DNA of 64,000 nt from Endotrypanum monterogeii (taxonomy: Eukaryota; Euglenozoa; Kinetoplastea; Trypanosomatida; Trypanosomatidae): positions 121,783 to 185,782 of the forward strand of contig CM007343.1 in the NCBI GenBank assembly GCA_000333855.2. The letters run 5' to 3'. The notes below the pieces were generated by a model. That model did not search any database. It saw only the letters and a program-made list of their open reading frames with translations, and was not told where the DNA came from. The stretch's first letter is position 1, and every line of letters begins with the position of its first letter. A program made the position numbers and the translations under genes. Positions 50,344 to 61,829 of this stretch are shown here, in pieces.

Positions 50344-52700
50344 ATGAGCGACACACCTCCCGCTGTGACGCCGACCAACACAGGCGGCGCGTCAGGGCTG
50401 GCGATTCCGAATAGTCAGTCGTCAGACCCCCCGCATGAACAGGACCTCAAGCAGGAGTCACTCACGACGGCTGTGCAGCCGGTACAGGCGAACAGCAGTA
50501 AGTCGCACATTGGCCCCAACATCAAATCCCGGGTGGACATCTACCACCACTCGTTGGAGAAGAACGACGCCTTCTGGGCTGAGATTGCGCGGCGCGATTT
50601 TTACTGGAAGCAAACCTGGTCGGATGACCAACGTGTCAAGTCCTTCAACTTCGACAAATCCAAAGGCCCCATCTTTGTGAGGTGGTTCGAGGGCGGTGTG
50701 ACGAACGTGTGCTACAACGCGTTGGATCGCCACCTGCCAGAGCACCAGAATCGCGTATGCTTCTACTTCGAAGGAAACGACCCCGCTGTTACGGAGAAGG
50801 TCACTTATGGCGACATGTACACCAGAGTGGTGGAGCTGGCGAACGTGCTGAAGCACCAGTATGGTGTAGAGAAAGGCGATCGCGTGAGCCTTTACCTGCC
50901 GATGATCCCCTTTGCCGCGGTCGCCATGCTCGCGTGTGCGCGAATTGGTGCGGTGACGAGCGTCATATTTGGCGGGTTTTCATCTCAGGCCATTGTCACA
51001 CGCGTCACGGACTGTAAAGCGAAGCTTATCATCACCGCTGACGCGTCCTCGCGAGGTGAAAAGCCGATTTATCTGAAGGAAGTTGTAGACAAGGCGTTGG
51101 AGGATATACATCTTCTCGGGTGTGACGTTCCATGCCTGGTCTTCGAGAACGCGAACCGCCAGCACTGCACGATGAAAGCCGGCCGCGACACCTGGTACAG
51201 CGACGCTGTTGCGCGGCTGACTCAGGACCAGCACGAGAAATGCCCCGTGGAGTGGATGGAANNNNNNNNNNNNNNNNNNNNNNNNNNNNNNNNNNNNNNN
51301 NNNNNNNNNNNNNNNNNNNNNNNNNNNNNNNNNNNNNNNNNNNNNNNNNNNNNNNNNNNNNNNNNNNNNNNNNNNNNNNNNNNNNNNNNNNNNNNNNNNN
51401 NNNNNNNNNNNNNNNNNNNNNNNNNNNNNNNNNNNNNNNNNNNNNNNNNNNNNNNNNNNNNNNNNNNNNNNNNNNNNNNNNNNNNNNNNNNNNNNNNNNN
51501 TATTCTTTTTATGCTGTATACCTCTGGTAGCACTGGGAAGCCGAAGGCCATTGTGCACACCACTGCAGGCTACATGGTGTACGCCTCCACCACATTCAAG
51601 TATAGCTTCGACTATCACATGGACGACGTGACTTTTGCACGGCAGATGTTGGCTGGATCACAGGTCACAGCTACGTCGTGTATGGTCCAATGATCCACTG
51701 TGCCACGTCGGTCCTGTTCGAGGGTCTGCCGAATTACCCTGACGCCTCCCGGTGGTGGCAGCTCGTGGAGAAGTATAAGGTGACCATTTTCTACACCGCA
51801 CCAACCGCCATCCGCTCCCTCATGCAGACCAGCGACACATACGTCAACAAGTGCGACCGCAGCTCCCTGCGCGTGCTGGGGTCCGTCGGCGAGCCGATCA
51901 ACGTGGAGGCGTGGAAGTGGTTCCACACGGTGGTAGGAGATAAACACTGCGATATCTCTGACACGTGGTGGCAGACCGAGACGGGTGGTCACATGATCAC
52001 GCCGATGCCGGGCTGCACTCCAATGAAACCCGGCAGTGCGACACTGCCGTTCTTCGGCATCGAGCCAGTCATTCTCGACCCCATGACGCTGAGGGAGAAG
52101 GAGGGGCCAGCGGAGGGTCTGTTGGCTATTGCGAAGCCGTGGCCCGGCATAGCCCGCACCATCTACAATGACCATGCCCGCTACGAGCAGACGTACTTCA
52201 ATATCAATGGGGTCTACCTGGCAGGAGACGGTGCCCGCCGCGATTCGGATGGCTACTATTGGATCACCGGCCGCATCGATGACGTGCTGAACGTCAGCGG
52301 CCATCGCATCGGCACTAGTGAAATCGAAGACGCCGTCAATACCCATCCGGCCGTGGTGGAGAGCGCTGTGGTGGGATTTCCGCACAAGATCAAAGGCGAG
52401 GGCATATATGTGTATCTCATCTTCCGCGACGGTGTGGAGCCTACACCTGAGCTGCTCGCGGCAGTGAAGACGACCGTACGGAATGTGATTGGGCCGCTGG
52501 CGACGCCGGACATGATGCAAGTGGCTCGCGTCGGGCTGCCCAAGACGCGGTCCGGCAAGATTGTGCGCCGTATCCTCCGCAAGGTGGCCGCTGGGCAATA
52601 CACGGAAATGGGAGACACCTCGACGCTGGCGAACCCCGACGTTGTTGACGACCTCATCACTATGCACAAGCAGCTTTGCTCTTGTAACGAGAGCGCGTAG
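50344..52700 (+). CDS. ACS: Acetyl-CoA synthetase, interrupted by an N run and a frameshift
   Basis: AMP-forming acetyl-CoA synthetase, making acetyl-CoA from acetate, ATP and CoA. The first part (50344-51261, 306 codons) covers the N-terminal ACS region ([10 protein letters not shown] near residue 210) up to VEWME. After 239 Ns the frame resumes at [10 protein letters not shown], the ATP-binding motif. One base is missing at about 51630/51631, so the reading frame shifts; the second part then runs to 52700 with [30 protein letters not shown] and the C-terminal PKTRSGK catalytic-lysine motif. Ends in SCNESA, so no classic glycosomal PTS1. Excluding the Ns, 306 plus about 400 residues is close to a full-length enzyme of about 700. 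Breaks are probably assembly errors, though a real pseudogene cannot be excluded. Confidence 0.9.
51262..51500. other. Assembly gap (239 N) inside acetyl-CoA synthetase
   Basis: The family normally has only a handful of residues between the VEWM motif just before the gap and the [10 protein letters not shown] motif just after it, whereas 239 bases would add about 80. The stated gap length is therefore doubtful. Confidence 0.95.
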
Positions 52701-53072
52701 TCGCATACGCGAGTGCTCACGCTCAGTGGCACGCGTCCATCGTCGAGAAGACAAATAAGAGAGGGGAGCGCAGTGCACTGGTGGCAGCCGGGTCTCAATA
52801 TACGTAACCCCGCCCCGCGGTCACCCCTCCCCCCTCCTTGAGTCTTCGCCATACCCACAACATCACTCCTCCCGGAAATAGAGCCAGGCCTATCCCATCG
52901 CGCCTCCTCGTATTCCCTGCCACGACCACCATCATCCGTACACATACACACACTCCTTTACCGGCGCATAACCCATCACTGCTGCTTGTGTTTCCTAATA
53001 CACTTGAGTGCGACGAGCATATACAAAATAATGCCACGTGCAAAGAAGAAGGTGCATATATCCAGTATCTTC

Positions 53073-53103
<31 letters not shown>

Positions 53104-53229
53104 TCATCCCTTGTTGACCACTGACAAATCCTTCGGAGAGTGTGCCTCCCCACCCTCTCCTCCTCCCTCACGTGGCCCCCAGTCTCGTAAAGTAACCAGA
53201 GTATCTTACATATTCTCATAAAGTTATAT

Positions 53230-53260
<31 letters not shown>

Positions 53261-54403
53261 TGCATATGCAGATGCATATACGCACCCTTTTCTGGTTTGG
53301 TCGCTATCACCTCTCGAGTTCTCGAAGAAAGGGAAGAGGATTTTTTTTTTAAAGCGTACAAACAGGTGTATGTAGTGTTCGCGTGGGGGTCTTTCTTGAG
53401 TATGTGAAATTTTAATCGTTAGCGTGTGCTTTCTACGATAAAACATGAACTAAACGAAATCCCCCCCCTCCACGCAACAGTCAGCGAGTTGTTTTCCGCG
53501 GGGCTGCGGTGCGCGGTGTGACGGTAGCACTCGCGAACATGCGATCCAACAACACCGACGCAGGCGACTGGGCACGGCCCCGCCGACCCTTTCCCTTCCC
53601 TCCCACCACCACCCATCACTGACCTCTGGGTGGACTCAGCTGCCCGACAACGCAGACGTGAGGACTGGGTGGGAAGACATGCTGGGGTTATGTTACCGGT
53701 GTGCACGTCGTATGGATGGCACCAACGTGCTTACTGCCGCGGTCATTTCAACGCAGGGTCATCCAAGACGTAAGATCTGACATCAGTCGCAGCGTATGAC
53801 CCCGGCGTCTCCGCGCAATGAACACCCAGCTCTGCTAGCACCAGAAGTGGTATTGGTATTGGCAATGGGGAGGGGTGTGTGATGGGACCGTCTGGTTTCT
53901 GCCTCATCCCTCTCTTTCATTCTCTGGGCTGCTGATGAGACACAAACACCAGTAAAAAAAAAAATTCGCAGTGTGCCGTTTCTTCCTCCTCGTCAGGTTC
54001 CGCAGCAGTAGATCTGGTTGAAGATGCCCTTCACATATAGGTAAAGGTGTATCCTGCGTTTGTTGTGGTCCCTTTGTGCCGCAGAAACTCTTGCATGACG
54101 TGCACCAAACAATATATGAGTATATACATGGCGACCGAAACTGCACCAGGTGCATTTTCAGTAACTGCTTGATGTCGACCTCCATGCTGCCCTGTGAGGA
54201 GGTGGCATCTTTTTTCTTCAACGTGTACACTCCCCCACCCCAGTTTCCCTCACCGTACCCCACGCTAGTCTCGCCCACCTTTTATGTACGACAGTCAACA
54301 GTGCACAAGCATAAGACTGTGTGTGTGTGGACATGCTCTCACTCAGTGCCCTCAAACTCAAGATTAGATTATTATTGCGATTATTACTGGAAAGTCGGTA
54401 AAG
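52701..54403. other. Intergenic spacer with repeat B, left arm
   Basis: Holds the ACS 3' UTR, TA tracts at 53079-53102 and 53224-53262, repeat B left arm (53461-53912) and the EF-hand gene leader. AG at 54267-54268 after a C/T-rich stretch is a possible acceptor. No gene called. Confidence 0.6.
53461..53912 (-). repeat. Dispersed repeat B, left arm
   Basis: About 452 bases matching the reverse complement of 59849-60300 with only a few differences. It begins with a C8 run that matches a G8 run at the other arm's end. A frame of about 80 codons is shared by both copies simply because the copies are identical. Confidence 0.92.
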
Positions 54404-55330
54404 ATGCAGCGCACGGCAGAGGTGGTTGAAGAGCTAGCACGACATTACTACCTCACAACTGCGCTTGTGGAAGAAGCGGGCCAACTTTTTGATCAATATG
54501 CTAGATCTGAGGACTCTCGTCCTACGAACAGCAATACGGAGACACTTATCACTGTCTCTGGGCTACAACAGCTGATGGTGAGGATGGGCACCCCACTCAC
54601 CCACCAAGACGTGATGGAGCTAATCCGCTTTTTTGGCAGCGCGGCGCCAGTTTCCGAAAAAAAGGAAGTTGTGCCACCAGACGGCACAATCAACGAACAG
54701 CAGTTGCCGATGGCGAAAGGAGACAAGCGCGGGACTGCGGCAGCAGCAACAACAGGAGGCCAGCACTCAGGATCTCGCCAGGGAGGAAAAAAAAGCGGCG
54801 CGTCGACGCATAAGAACGCCTCCAAAAACGCCCGCGATACCTTGCCAAAGTCCTCTGCGACTGCTGGCAACAACGGCGACACCAGTGATGTGGCACCGGT
54901 GGGCTCATCGCCGTCGGTGGCGTCGCAGACCGCAGCGACACCGCCCTCAGCTATAACGGAAACAGGCATGAATTTCAAAGCCTTTCTCTACTTTCTTCTG
55001 GTCTATCCGGAGCTGGCCCAGCGAGCCTCGGCGGCGACGACCAATACATCAAGGTCTGGTGCCTCTACCACAGGTGGACTCTACATCAACGTTCCCAAAC
55101 TTTTTGCGATGATCGACGCCGACGGGGATGGGGTGTGGAGCATGCACGATCTCCGCTGCACTGCGGAGGCTCTAGTAGAGGAGGACAACGGACTTCTTCA
55201 GGAAGATGCCGATCTGCTACGCCTGACACTTATGCCCCCAGCAGAGCTGGAAACAGCTCTGCACGAGCTGGACGTCGATGGGGACGGTGCGGTGACGGCG
55301 GGCGATGTGAGTCAAGCCCTTTATTACTGA
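54404..55330 (+). CDS. EF-hand calcium-binding protein, 308 aa
   Basis: Two canonical-looking EF-hand loops: DADGDGVWSMHD (238-249) and DVDGDGAVTAGD (290-301), each with Asp at 1, 3, 5 and 12. Asp rather than Glu at position 12 may weaken calcium affinity or favour magnesium. An earlier helical pair (about 20-85, with AGQLFDQYARSED and LTHQDVMELIRFFG) resembles a degenerate EF-hand pair, giving a four-hand layout split by a Lys/Ser/Ala-rich linker (95-185). No membrane segment or acylation signal. It lies between the two arms of repeat B together with the XRN gene. Confidence 0.88.
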   Translation: MQRTAEVVEELARHYYLTTALVEEAGQLFDQYARSEDSRPTNSNTETLITVSGLQQLMVRMGTPLTHQDVMELIRFFGSAAPVSEKKEVVPPDGTINEQQLPMAKGDKRGTAAAATTGGQHSGSRQGGKKSGASTHKNASKNARDTLPKSSATAGNNGDTSDVAPVGSSPSVASQTAATPPSAITETGMNFKAFLYFLLVYPELAQRASAATTNTSRSGASTTGGLYINVPKLFAMIDADGDGVWSMHDLRCTAEALVEEDNGLLQEDADLLRLTLMPPAELETALHELDVDGDGAVTAGDVSQALYY

Positions 55331-56314
55331 ACAGCGTGCACATACGCAGAACAAAGGGACCACGGCTCCTCGAGCCCGCTCGCCGAAACGGTGAAATGGT
55401 ACATCGATGCGCAAAGTATATATATATATATTTTTTTTTTTCAGCTCATCTCCGTAAGAAGTATGTACAAAAGATTTCACGGTCCGGTGATCGACTGTCT
55501 GGCTTAACAAAAAAAAGGAAGAAGGTGAACAGGAAGAAAAATGGAAGGAGGTCGCAACTATCGATTGGCTCGTTGCCCTCCTTCTACATGGTCTTCTCTG
55601 CATCTCGATTACTCATGATCACCGACACTCTCTCTTTTTTTTTTTGGTGAGCAAAGACATCCAGCTCTACAAAGCAGCTGAAGCGACAAGCAAAGATATA
55701 AAATAAGAGGTCTAGATTCTTTTGAACGCATGGTTCGCGTATAGAGGTCGCTGGGGCTTTCACTCGACTCTGCTACCTCAGCCGGGTAGTATGCGGTCTT
55801 CTTTCCCGGTGAGGGGGGGAAGGGGGGGAAAAAAAACACGTGCGACATCTTCGTCACACCGTGGCGTTCAGCAAACAGGCCTCTTTGAAAGAACAAAGAA
55901 AACGTAAAATGTTGCTTTTTTTTTTCAGCTGCACGTCAGACTCACTTTATGAAAGTGTGATGCTCCACTACATCCATGACGCCGTCCGTGCACCTTGGGA
56001 CACGCACCAACTGCTGAGATACCCTCTCTTTATATATATATATATATATTTTATTGTTGGTTGTTCCCTGCTCTTCTACGAATGTCATCAACACACACGC
56101 GCAATATATAAATAAGTATATGTTCATTTATTTATATGTTTACTTGAGAAGAAAAGCGGACAGTACATCCCCTAGAAAGCAAGCCGCAGCTCTGTAGGTG
56201 AGCAAGGATTGGAAGAAAGTACATGCTTTCGACCCTAATAATAGTACTAGTCGCAGTAGAGCTACACGGCATAGAAAAAGTAAAGCACGTCAACGCACGC
56301 ACCGCCGCATCGCC
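55331..56314. other. Intergenic spacer
   Basis: About 1 kb. TA tract at 56033-56050, short poly-T and poly-A runs, no gene. The open frame from 56198 begins without an ATG. Confidence 0.65.
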
Positions 56315-59300
56315 ATGGGTGTACCACTACTCCTGACATGGCTTCGGAAGCGCTTTGCCGACTGCTTCATGCCGGCCGATAGCACCATCACCGACTACAT
56401 CCGTCACGGCACCGACAATCTGTTCATCGATCTTAACTCCTTCCTGTATCAAGCTGCCACCATCATCACCGCAACGCACCGCTCGCACCGCTTCAGCTGT
56501 GTCGATGAAGTGGAGGACGTTGTCCTTCGGAAGCTGTTCGACCTCCTCGACGACCTCGTCTTGAACCTAGTTCAGCCCAAGGCTCTGGTGTACATCGCGG
56601 TGGATGGTGTATCGCCGCTCGGCAAGATGGCGCAGCAGCGCGCGCGGCGACGACGAGGGGCTCGCCGACAGCCGTCCGCCTCGCCGTCTCACCCTCCCCA
56701 CCATCGAGAGCCAGTAGGCAATATCAACGAGCTGTGGGACGGCAACTGCATCAGCGTCGGTACGCGCTTCATGGCTAAGGTGACGGAAGCACTGCATTTC
56801 TATGCAGTGAGCAGAACGGAGCGGATCAATGCAAAGCGATTGAGGGAAGAGAAATTGCGCATTGATAAAGCCAACGCATCAATGGTCTCCCCTTCTTGCG
56901 ACCACACCGGTGCGCCGTACATGTTGCCGCTCATTAACATTATCGTCGACGATGTGCTACGCCCTGGTGAAGGTGAGAATAAAATTGCAGAGTTTATTCG
57001 CCGCATTCGCACCGATCCAAGCTACAACCCGAACACGTCGCACGTAATTTGCAGCTCCGACACGGACGTCACCGTTACGAGCTTAATCCTACACGAGCCG
57101 CGCATTCACGTCTTGCGCTACGAACCACCGATTTCACTTGGAGGTAAGCCGGCTGCGAAGTTGCAGGCACCGCCCCAACATCACCAGCCCACACCGCATC
57201 ACCAAAACGGACGTCACTCCTCTCACACACATCGAAGCGGTGGCCCTCCTCCACACGGTGCGCGGCGGTTTGGCGGGCGGTGCGGCCCTGCTCATCAACC
57301 TTCCCCACGCGCATCTTCCGGCCATGGCACCCGCGCACCAGTGGTGCATCCGCCGCCCCCTAAAGACAGCTGGTTGTCTACCTTCTTCAGCATTCACGTC
57401 TTCCGCCAGCGTCTGCGCGAAATTCTGCACCTGTCATCACACGACGACCCCGCCGCTGCCGCTGTCAACGCCGAAGAGGCCGACCTGATCTTTGAGCATG
57501 CGTTACACGATGTTGTCTTTGTGCTGCTGCTATTCGGCAACGACTTTTTGCCCACCATCGGTGGCAGCATTCAGGAGGGCACGCTGGATGCGCTGCTTTC
57601 GCTGCTGGCGACTGATTTTGTGCCCCGTGGCCGCACTCTGGTGGATCCGGCAACAAATCATATTCAGTATGAGTCAGCCCGATATTTGCTGAGCTGTCTG
57701 GCGGAGCTGCCGGGCAATGCAAAGAAGGGCGAGAGCGGAGCTCGTCTGCAGGTGCATAACGGCAGCTCCAGCGCGCTGGACTGGGGATTCGCCGCCGAAA
57801 AAGAAGCCTTAGAGCGCGACCCTGCCTTTGTCGAGAGGCAACAGCGTCGTGAGAAGCAGCAAGAGCGGATGTGCTACTGCTACTGGACAATGCTGCAGTG
57901 GGCGCTGCAGTACAGTGCCGGTATTGTAGAGCACTGGGGGTGCTACTACCCGTACGGTAGGGCACCTCAATTGTCAAAGCTGGCCTCCTACTGCGGCGTG
58001 CTGACCTACGACACACTCATGGAAATAGCCCGACGACGTCTGGAGGTGAGCGCAGCCACTGGACGCCTAGGGAAAAGAATAGATGGTGAGCCTGGCATCG
58101 CCACAGAGGATGAGGACGAGGACGACGACGGCATAGATGGGCTTCCAACATCCACCCTGAAGACCGGGGAGATGGATACGGCAGAGCGTGGGAAACCAAC
58201 GGATGTGATGGTGCAACTCCTTATCCTCATTCCTCCACGAAGTGTAGCTTTGCTGCCGACAGTCTTTCGCCGCCACTACAAGGAGGTGGAGGTCTCCGTG
58301 CAGGCGCCTGTAGAAGAACTGAACCTCGTGACCATCGGAGCCTGGTGCGAAGAAAAGAAGCGCTCCTTGAGCGAGGAAGAACGGACACGCTTCACAGCAT
58401 ATCAGTTTTTTGCCTCCGACATCGACTTGGGTACCACTGAAACCCCGTTTCCCGCCCACGACATCTCCTTCAGCGCGTTTTGGGACGGACCTGCTGTCGA
58501 GGCGGAGCTGGCAGCGCTTAGGATCGCCAAGAACGTGGAAGCAAGTGCAACCACCGACACTACCGTCACCGCCAGTGTCAAGCCGTCCGCATCCGCCGCA
58601 GGTCTGCAGTGTAAGGCTGCCTCGTTTTTTAGTGTGAACCGCCGGCCCAACCCAGGCACCTCAGGCCATGGCAGCGCCGCAGCGCTGTTGGCTTCCATCA
58701 ATGCCACCAGCGCATCCCCCTCTCTGTCGTCTTCGGTGGCGAACAGCGCGCCACATGCGAAGACTCTAGTCGGAATATCATCCGAAGGCGATCCGACACC
58801 GCAACCGAATAAGCCTCCCGTCAAGCTCCAACATGCGACCGGCAATTATGTACTCTGGGTAGTCCCATGCGAAGCTCTGCAAGACCCACTGTTGGTGAAG
58901 GCGTTAGGTACAATGCATGGAAACCGCTTCTGTGTGGGCAGCTTTGTACCGCTAGTAGAGCAGGATGCTGTTCTCAGCCGCAGCGGTGGGCCACGGCAGG
59001 ACGTACGAATGCAGTTCCGCCTCGCTGTTGTCCCGATGATCACAGACACCACCTACTCCGCGCGCCTTTTGCTGGGTTATGAAGAACCGGCGGAACGTGG
59101 GATGCGAGAGCGGATCGCGGAGGCGAGAAAACAGGAAGCCGAGGTAGCTGATCCGTGGAAGCAGCTGGACAAGGCACAGACTCGGCGAGAGGAACGCAAG
59201 CGTGCCCGTGATCCGGAGACGCGACACGCGTCCACTGGAAGCGGAGGGAATGGCGAGCAAGAAAGCCTCGCGAAGGCAGATTCGGATGGTGATGAGGAGG

Positions 59301-59449
59301 TGCAACAGCCGCCGGATACGGCTGACACTCAGGAATCGAACGTACAGGTGGACAACGATGAAGCGAATCTTCAACGTCGCAAGGAGGAAGCACGGCAACG
59401 CTTAATGGCCCTCAAAGCTGCTCAGAGGGCTGTACGAGAGGAAGAGTAA
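56315..59449 (+). CDS. XRN-family 5'-3' exoribonuclease
   Basis: From its first ATG the protein is 1044 aa and begins MGVPLLLTWL, the typical XRN start. Conserved-region motifs follow in order: LFIDLNSFLYQ (around 36-46), VDGVSPLGKMAQQRARR (96-112), WDGNCISVGTRFM (145-157), PGEGENKIAEFIRR (217-230), a CSSDTDV acidic motif (249-255), and GNDFLPTIGG (408-417). Later WALQYSAGI and CYYPYGRAP match the second conserved region. It should degrade 5'-monophosphorylated RNA processively. A His/Pro-rich insertion (about 285-350) and a low-complexity C-terminal tail with KE-rich coiled segments are lineage-like additions. Trypanosomatids have several XRN paralogues (XRNA to XRND); I cannot assign which. 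It lies inside repeat B arms. Confidence 0.92.
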   Translation: MGVPLLLTWLRKRFADCFMPADSTITDYIRHGTDNLFIDLNSFLYQAATIITATHRSHRFSCVDEVEDVVLRKLFDLLDDLVLNLVQPKALVYIAVDGVSPLGKMAQQRARRRRGARRQPSASPSHPPHHREPVGNINELWDGNCISVGTRFMAKVTEALHFYAVSRTERINAKRLREEKLRIDKANASMVSPSCDHTGAPYMLPLINIIVDDVLRPGEGENKIAEFIRRIRTDPSYNPNTSHVICSSDTDVTVTSLILHEPRIHVLRYEPPISLGGKPAAKLQAPPQHHQPTPHHQNGRHSSHTHRSGGPPPHGARRFGGRCGPAHQPSPRASSGHGTRAPVVHPPPPKDSWLSTFFSIHVFRQRLREILHLSSHDDPAAAAVNAEEADLIFEHALHDVVFVLLLFGNDFLPTIGGSIQEGTLDALLSLLATDFVPRGRTLVDPATNHIQYESARYLLSCLAELPGNAKKGESGARLQVHNGSSSALDWGFAAEKEALERDPAFVERQQRREKQQERMCYCYWTMLQWALQYSAGIVEHWGCYYPYGRAPQLSKLASYCGVLTYDTLMEIARRRLEVSAATGRLGKRIDGEPGIATEDEDEDDDGIDGLPTSTLKTGEMDTAERGKPTDVMVQLLILIPPRSVALLPTVFRRHYKEVEVSVQAPVEELNLVTIGAWCEEKKRSLSEEERTRFTAYQFFASDIDLGTTETPFPAHDISFSAFWDGPAVEAELAALRIAKNVEASATTDTTVTASVKPSASAAGLQCKAASFFSVNRRPNPGTSGHGSAAALLASINATSASPSLSSSVANSAPHAKTLVGISSEGDPTPQPNKPPVKLQHATGNYVLWVVPCEALQDPLLVKALGTMHGNRFCVGSFVPLVEQDAVLSRSGGPRQDVRMQFRLAVVPMITDTTYSARLLLGYEEPAERGMRERIAEARKQEAEVADPWKQLDKAQTRREERKRARDPETRHASTGSGGNGEQESLAKADSDGDEEVQQPPDTADTQESNVQVDNDEANLQRRKEEARQRLMALKAAQRAVREEE

Positions 59450-59848
59450 AAGTCCGTCACGCACCAAACAAAGTCACCCATCGATATAGTGAGGCTGCCG
59501 ACTCCACACGCACGTGGTCCCTTTTTTTTTTTTTTTACCCCACCCCCCCCTCTCCAACGATCGTTCCTAAACGAATCAAGGGGGGGGGGGCGGGGGAAAT
59601 GTAAACCTGTCCTTCCCCCAGCGTTCACGCTGACATCCCCTCGGCATATGGTGCTTGCTTGATCCAACCTGCTTTCAGAATATTTCTCCAGGGCTGCAGT
59701 GCAGCACTCTTGAGCACCGATAAGGCCCCCACCAGGTGGTTTTTATGTCGTCCCCCGAGTGCAACGGAGAGGCCCCTTGTGGCGGCGGAAACACCCCCGC
59801 ACCCACCCACCCCCACTTCGCGTAGGGGTATCGAGGAAAAGAGGGAAA

Positions 59849-60300
59849 GGGATGAGGCAGAAACCAGACGGCCCCATCACACACCCCTCCCCATTGCCAA
59901 TACCAATACCACTTCTCTGGTGCTAGCAGAGCTGGGTGTTCATTGCGCGGAGACGCCGGGGTCATACGCTGCGACTGATGTCAGATCTTACGTCTTGGAT
60001 GACCCTGCGTTGAAGTGACCGCGGCAGTAAGCACGTTGGTGCCATCCATACGACGTGCACACCGGTAACATAACCCCAGCATGTCTTCCCACCCAGTCCT
60101 CACGTCTGCGTTGTCGGGCAGCTGAGTCCACCCAGAGGTCAGTGATGGGTGGTGGTGGGAAGGAAGGGAAAGGGTCGGCGGGGCCGTGCCCAGTCGCCTG
60201 CGTCGGTGTTGTTGGATCGCATGTTCGCGAGTGCTACCGTCACACCGCGCACCGCAGCCCCGCGGAAAACAACTCGCTGACTGTTGCGTGGAGGGGGGGG
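59849..60300 (+). repeat. Dispersed repeat B, right arm
   Basis: Inverted copy of 53461-53912, about 98-99% identical by eye. The two arms enclose 5.9 kb with the EF-hand and XRN genes. Sequence 59590-59848 directly before it is similarly complex and may be more of the element, missing from the other copy. Confidence 0.92.
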
Positions 60301-61829
60301 TATGACGTGTGGCAGAATGAATTTGTTGTCAGAAGAGTGTTCGAATGCGGGTAAGCAGATGCCGTGCTGAATGTAATGACCTAATTTGCAAGTGCAAGTA
60401 TCTATTGAAGGTGATGTACTCTTCGAGAAGAGGTGAGGGGGAATCTCAGTCGTGCTTGCCCGCCCTTCCCCCCCCCCTCCTCCTCTTCTAATTATCTTCC
60501 TCACGTAAGGAGTAAGCTTCGAGCACTTAACTCTTCTTATGTCTACAGATGCTCAGACGCACAGCCGAACGGATGGGGAAACCCTCCGCGGCCTGGCACC
60601 ATCACCGGCGCCGCATCTGCGTCAGTGTGTGTGTGTGTGTGTGCCTGTACACCTTAGTACGAAACGTGTTACGACGCCGCGCTGCAAGTCGATTAATTTC
60701 ACTCTGAACGAGCCCACAGCCCAGCGAGAGTTGAGCCGAGTAATGCAAATATGCCGAGTCACGAATAGTCCCCCCCCCCCCGTCGTTAGCCCTTGATCTC
60801 ACTTTTGTTAGCAGAGAAAAGGAGGCGCCAACATTCTCACGGGATGCGGCCAAAATGAACCAGCGTCAGTGCCGAGCCTGCGTACAAGTACGTGAAGGGG
60901 GGAGGGGAGCGCACATGAGATGCAGCACACCAGGAGGCCCTATTCACTGCCGCCTCTTCTACAGACCGTTAAAGGTGAGGTGAATAACACAGGAAAGTGA
61001 AACGGCGCTTGGGGCAAACCGCAGGACCCTCCTGTTCGATGAACAGTGACCCTACGGGTTCGACCCACACTGAGATGAAGAGTGGAACGCATTTGCGCTA
61101 ACGAATGCAAAGTTCTCCTCGGAGCTCGTGTGTCCCTACAAAACACAAAAAAAAAAAAACTTGCTGGCACGGGAGCAGGCGTTTATGACCCCCGATAAGT
61201 GTACTTGCTCGCTCCTCCCTCTTTGCCTATCTGCTTCCCACCCCCTTCTCTTCTTCGTGGTGTTCTTGTCACTCTTTTCCTCCATCGCTTTTCTCGCCAT
61301 CATTCCCGATTTCCTCTCTCTCGTCCTATTGACGAGTGAACGAGGAAGGAAGGAAAGGGGGGCAGGGGGCAACACGCACACGAGTACCGGCATCAGCTGT
61401 TGCTGCCCTTGGCATCCCTCACCCTTATGCTCCATTGATACTCCGCACGACGCAGCCCTCCTCGGCTGCTTCACGCACCACCACCACCACCACCCCATTC
61501 ACAACGCATCTACCCTTTTGAGCGCAACTTCAATCGGGCAAAAAGAGGGGAGAGAGTTTGTCGCCCCCTTGCCTTATTTTTCACACATTCGGTGAAGGCG
61601 ATAAGAGTGACAAGGACCCATGCGTCTGTGCAGTGAGAGAAGTCGGACTGGACGCGCCGTGGGTATATATCCATGAGCCACCGTTGACGAGCGTCGGGTA
61701 TGGTCACATACTCTAAATACTCAATGCCACTCGATGACAGAGAGAGAAAAATATATAGCAGTGCTCTCGGAGGATCACGCTCATCCTGCAATTGATGTTG
61801 AAGGAAAATGGTGAGCCGTGCTGAGGCTG

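Noticed and set aside
56198..56314. Upstream extension of the XRN frame
   Set aside because: It has no ATG; the ATG at 56315 gives the standard XRN N-terminus MGVP.
53419..60354. About 80-codon frame shared by both arms of repeat B
   Set aside because: It is conserved only because the DNA copies are nearly identical; its ends differ and it lacks coding character.
61020..61080. tRNA-like T-arm (GGGTTCGACCC) and nearby hairpin
   Set aside because: The upstream hairpin does not give a proper anticodon loop (no T33), and no acceptor stem or D-arm can be drawn at the right spacing on either strand.
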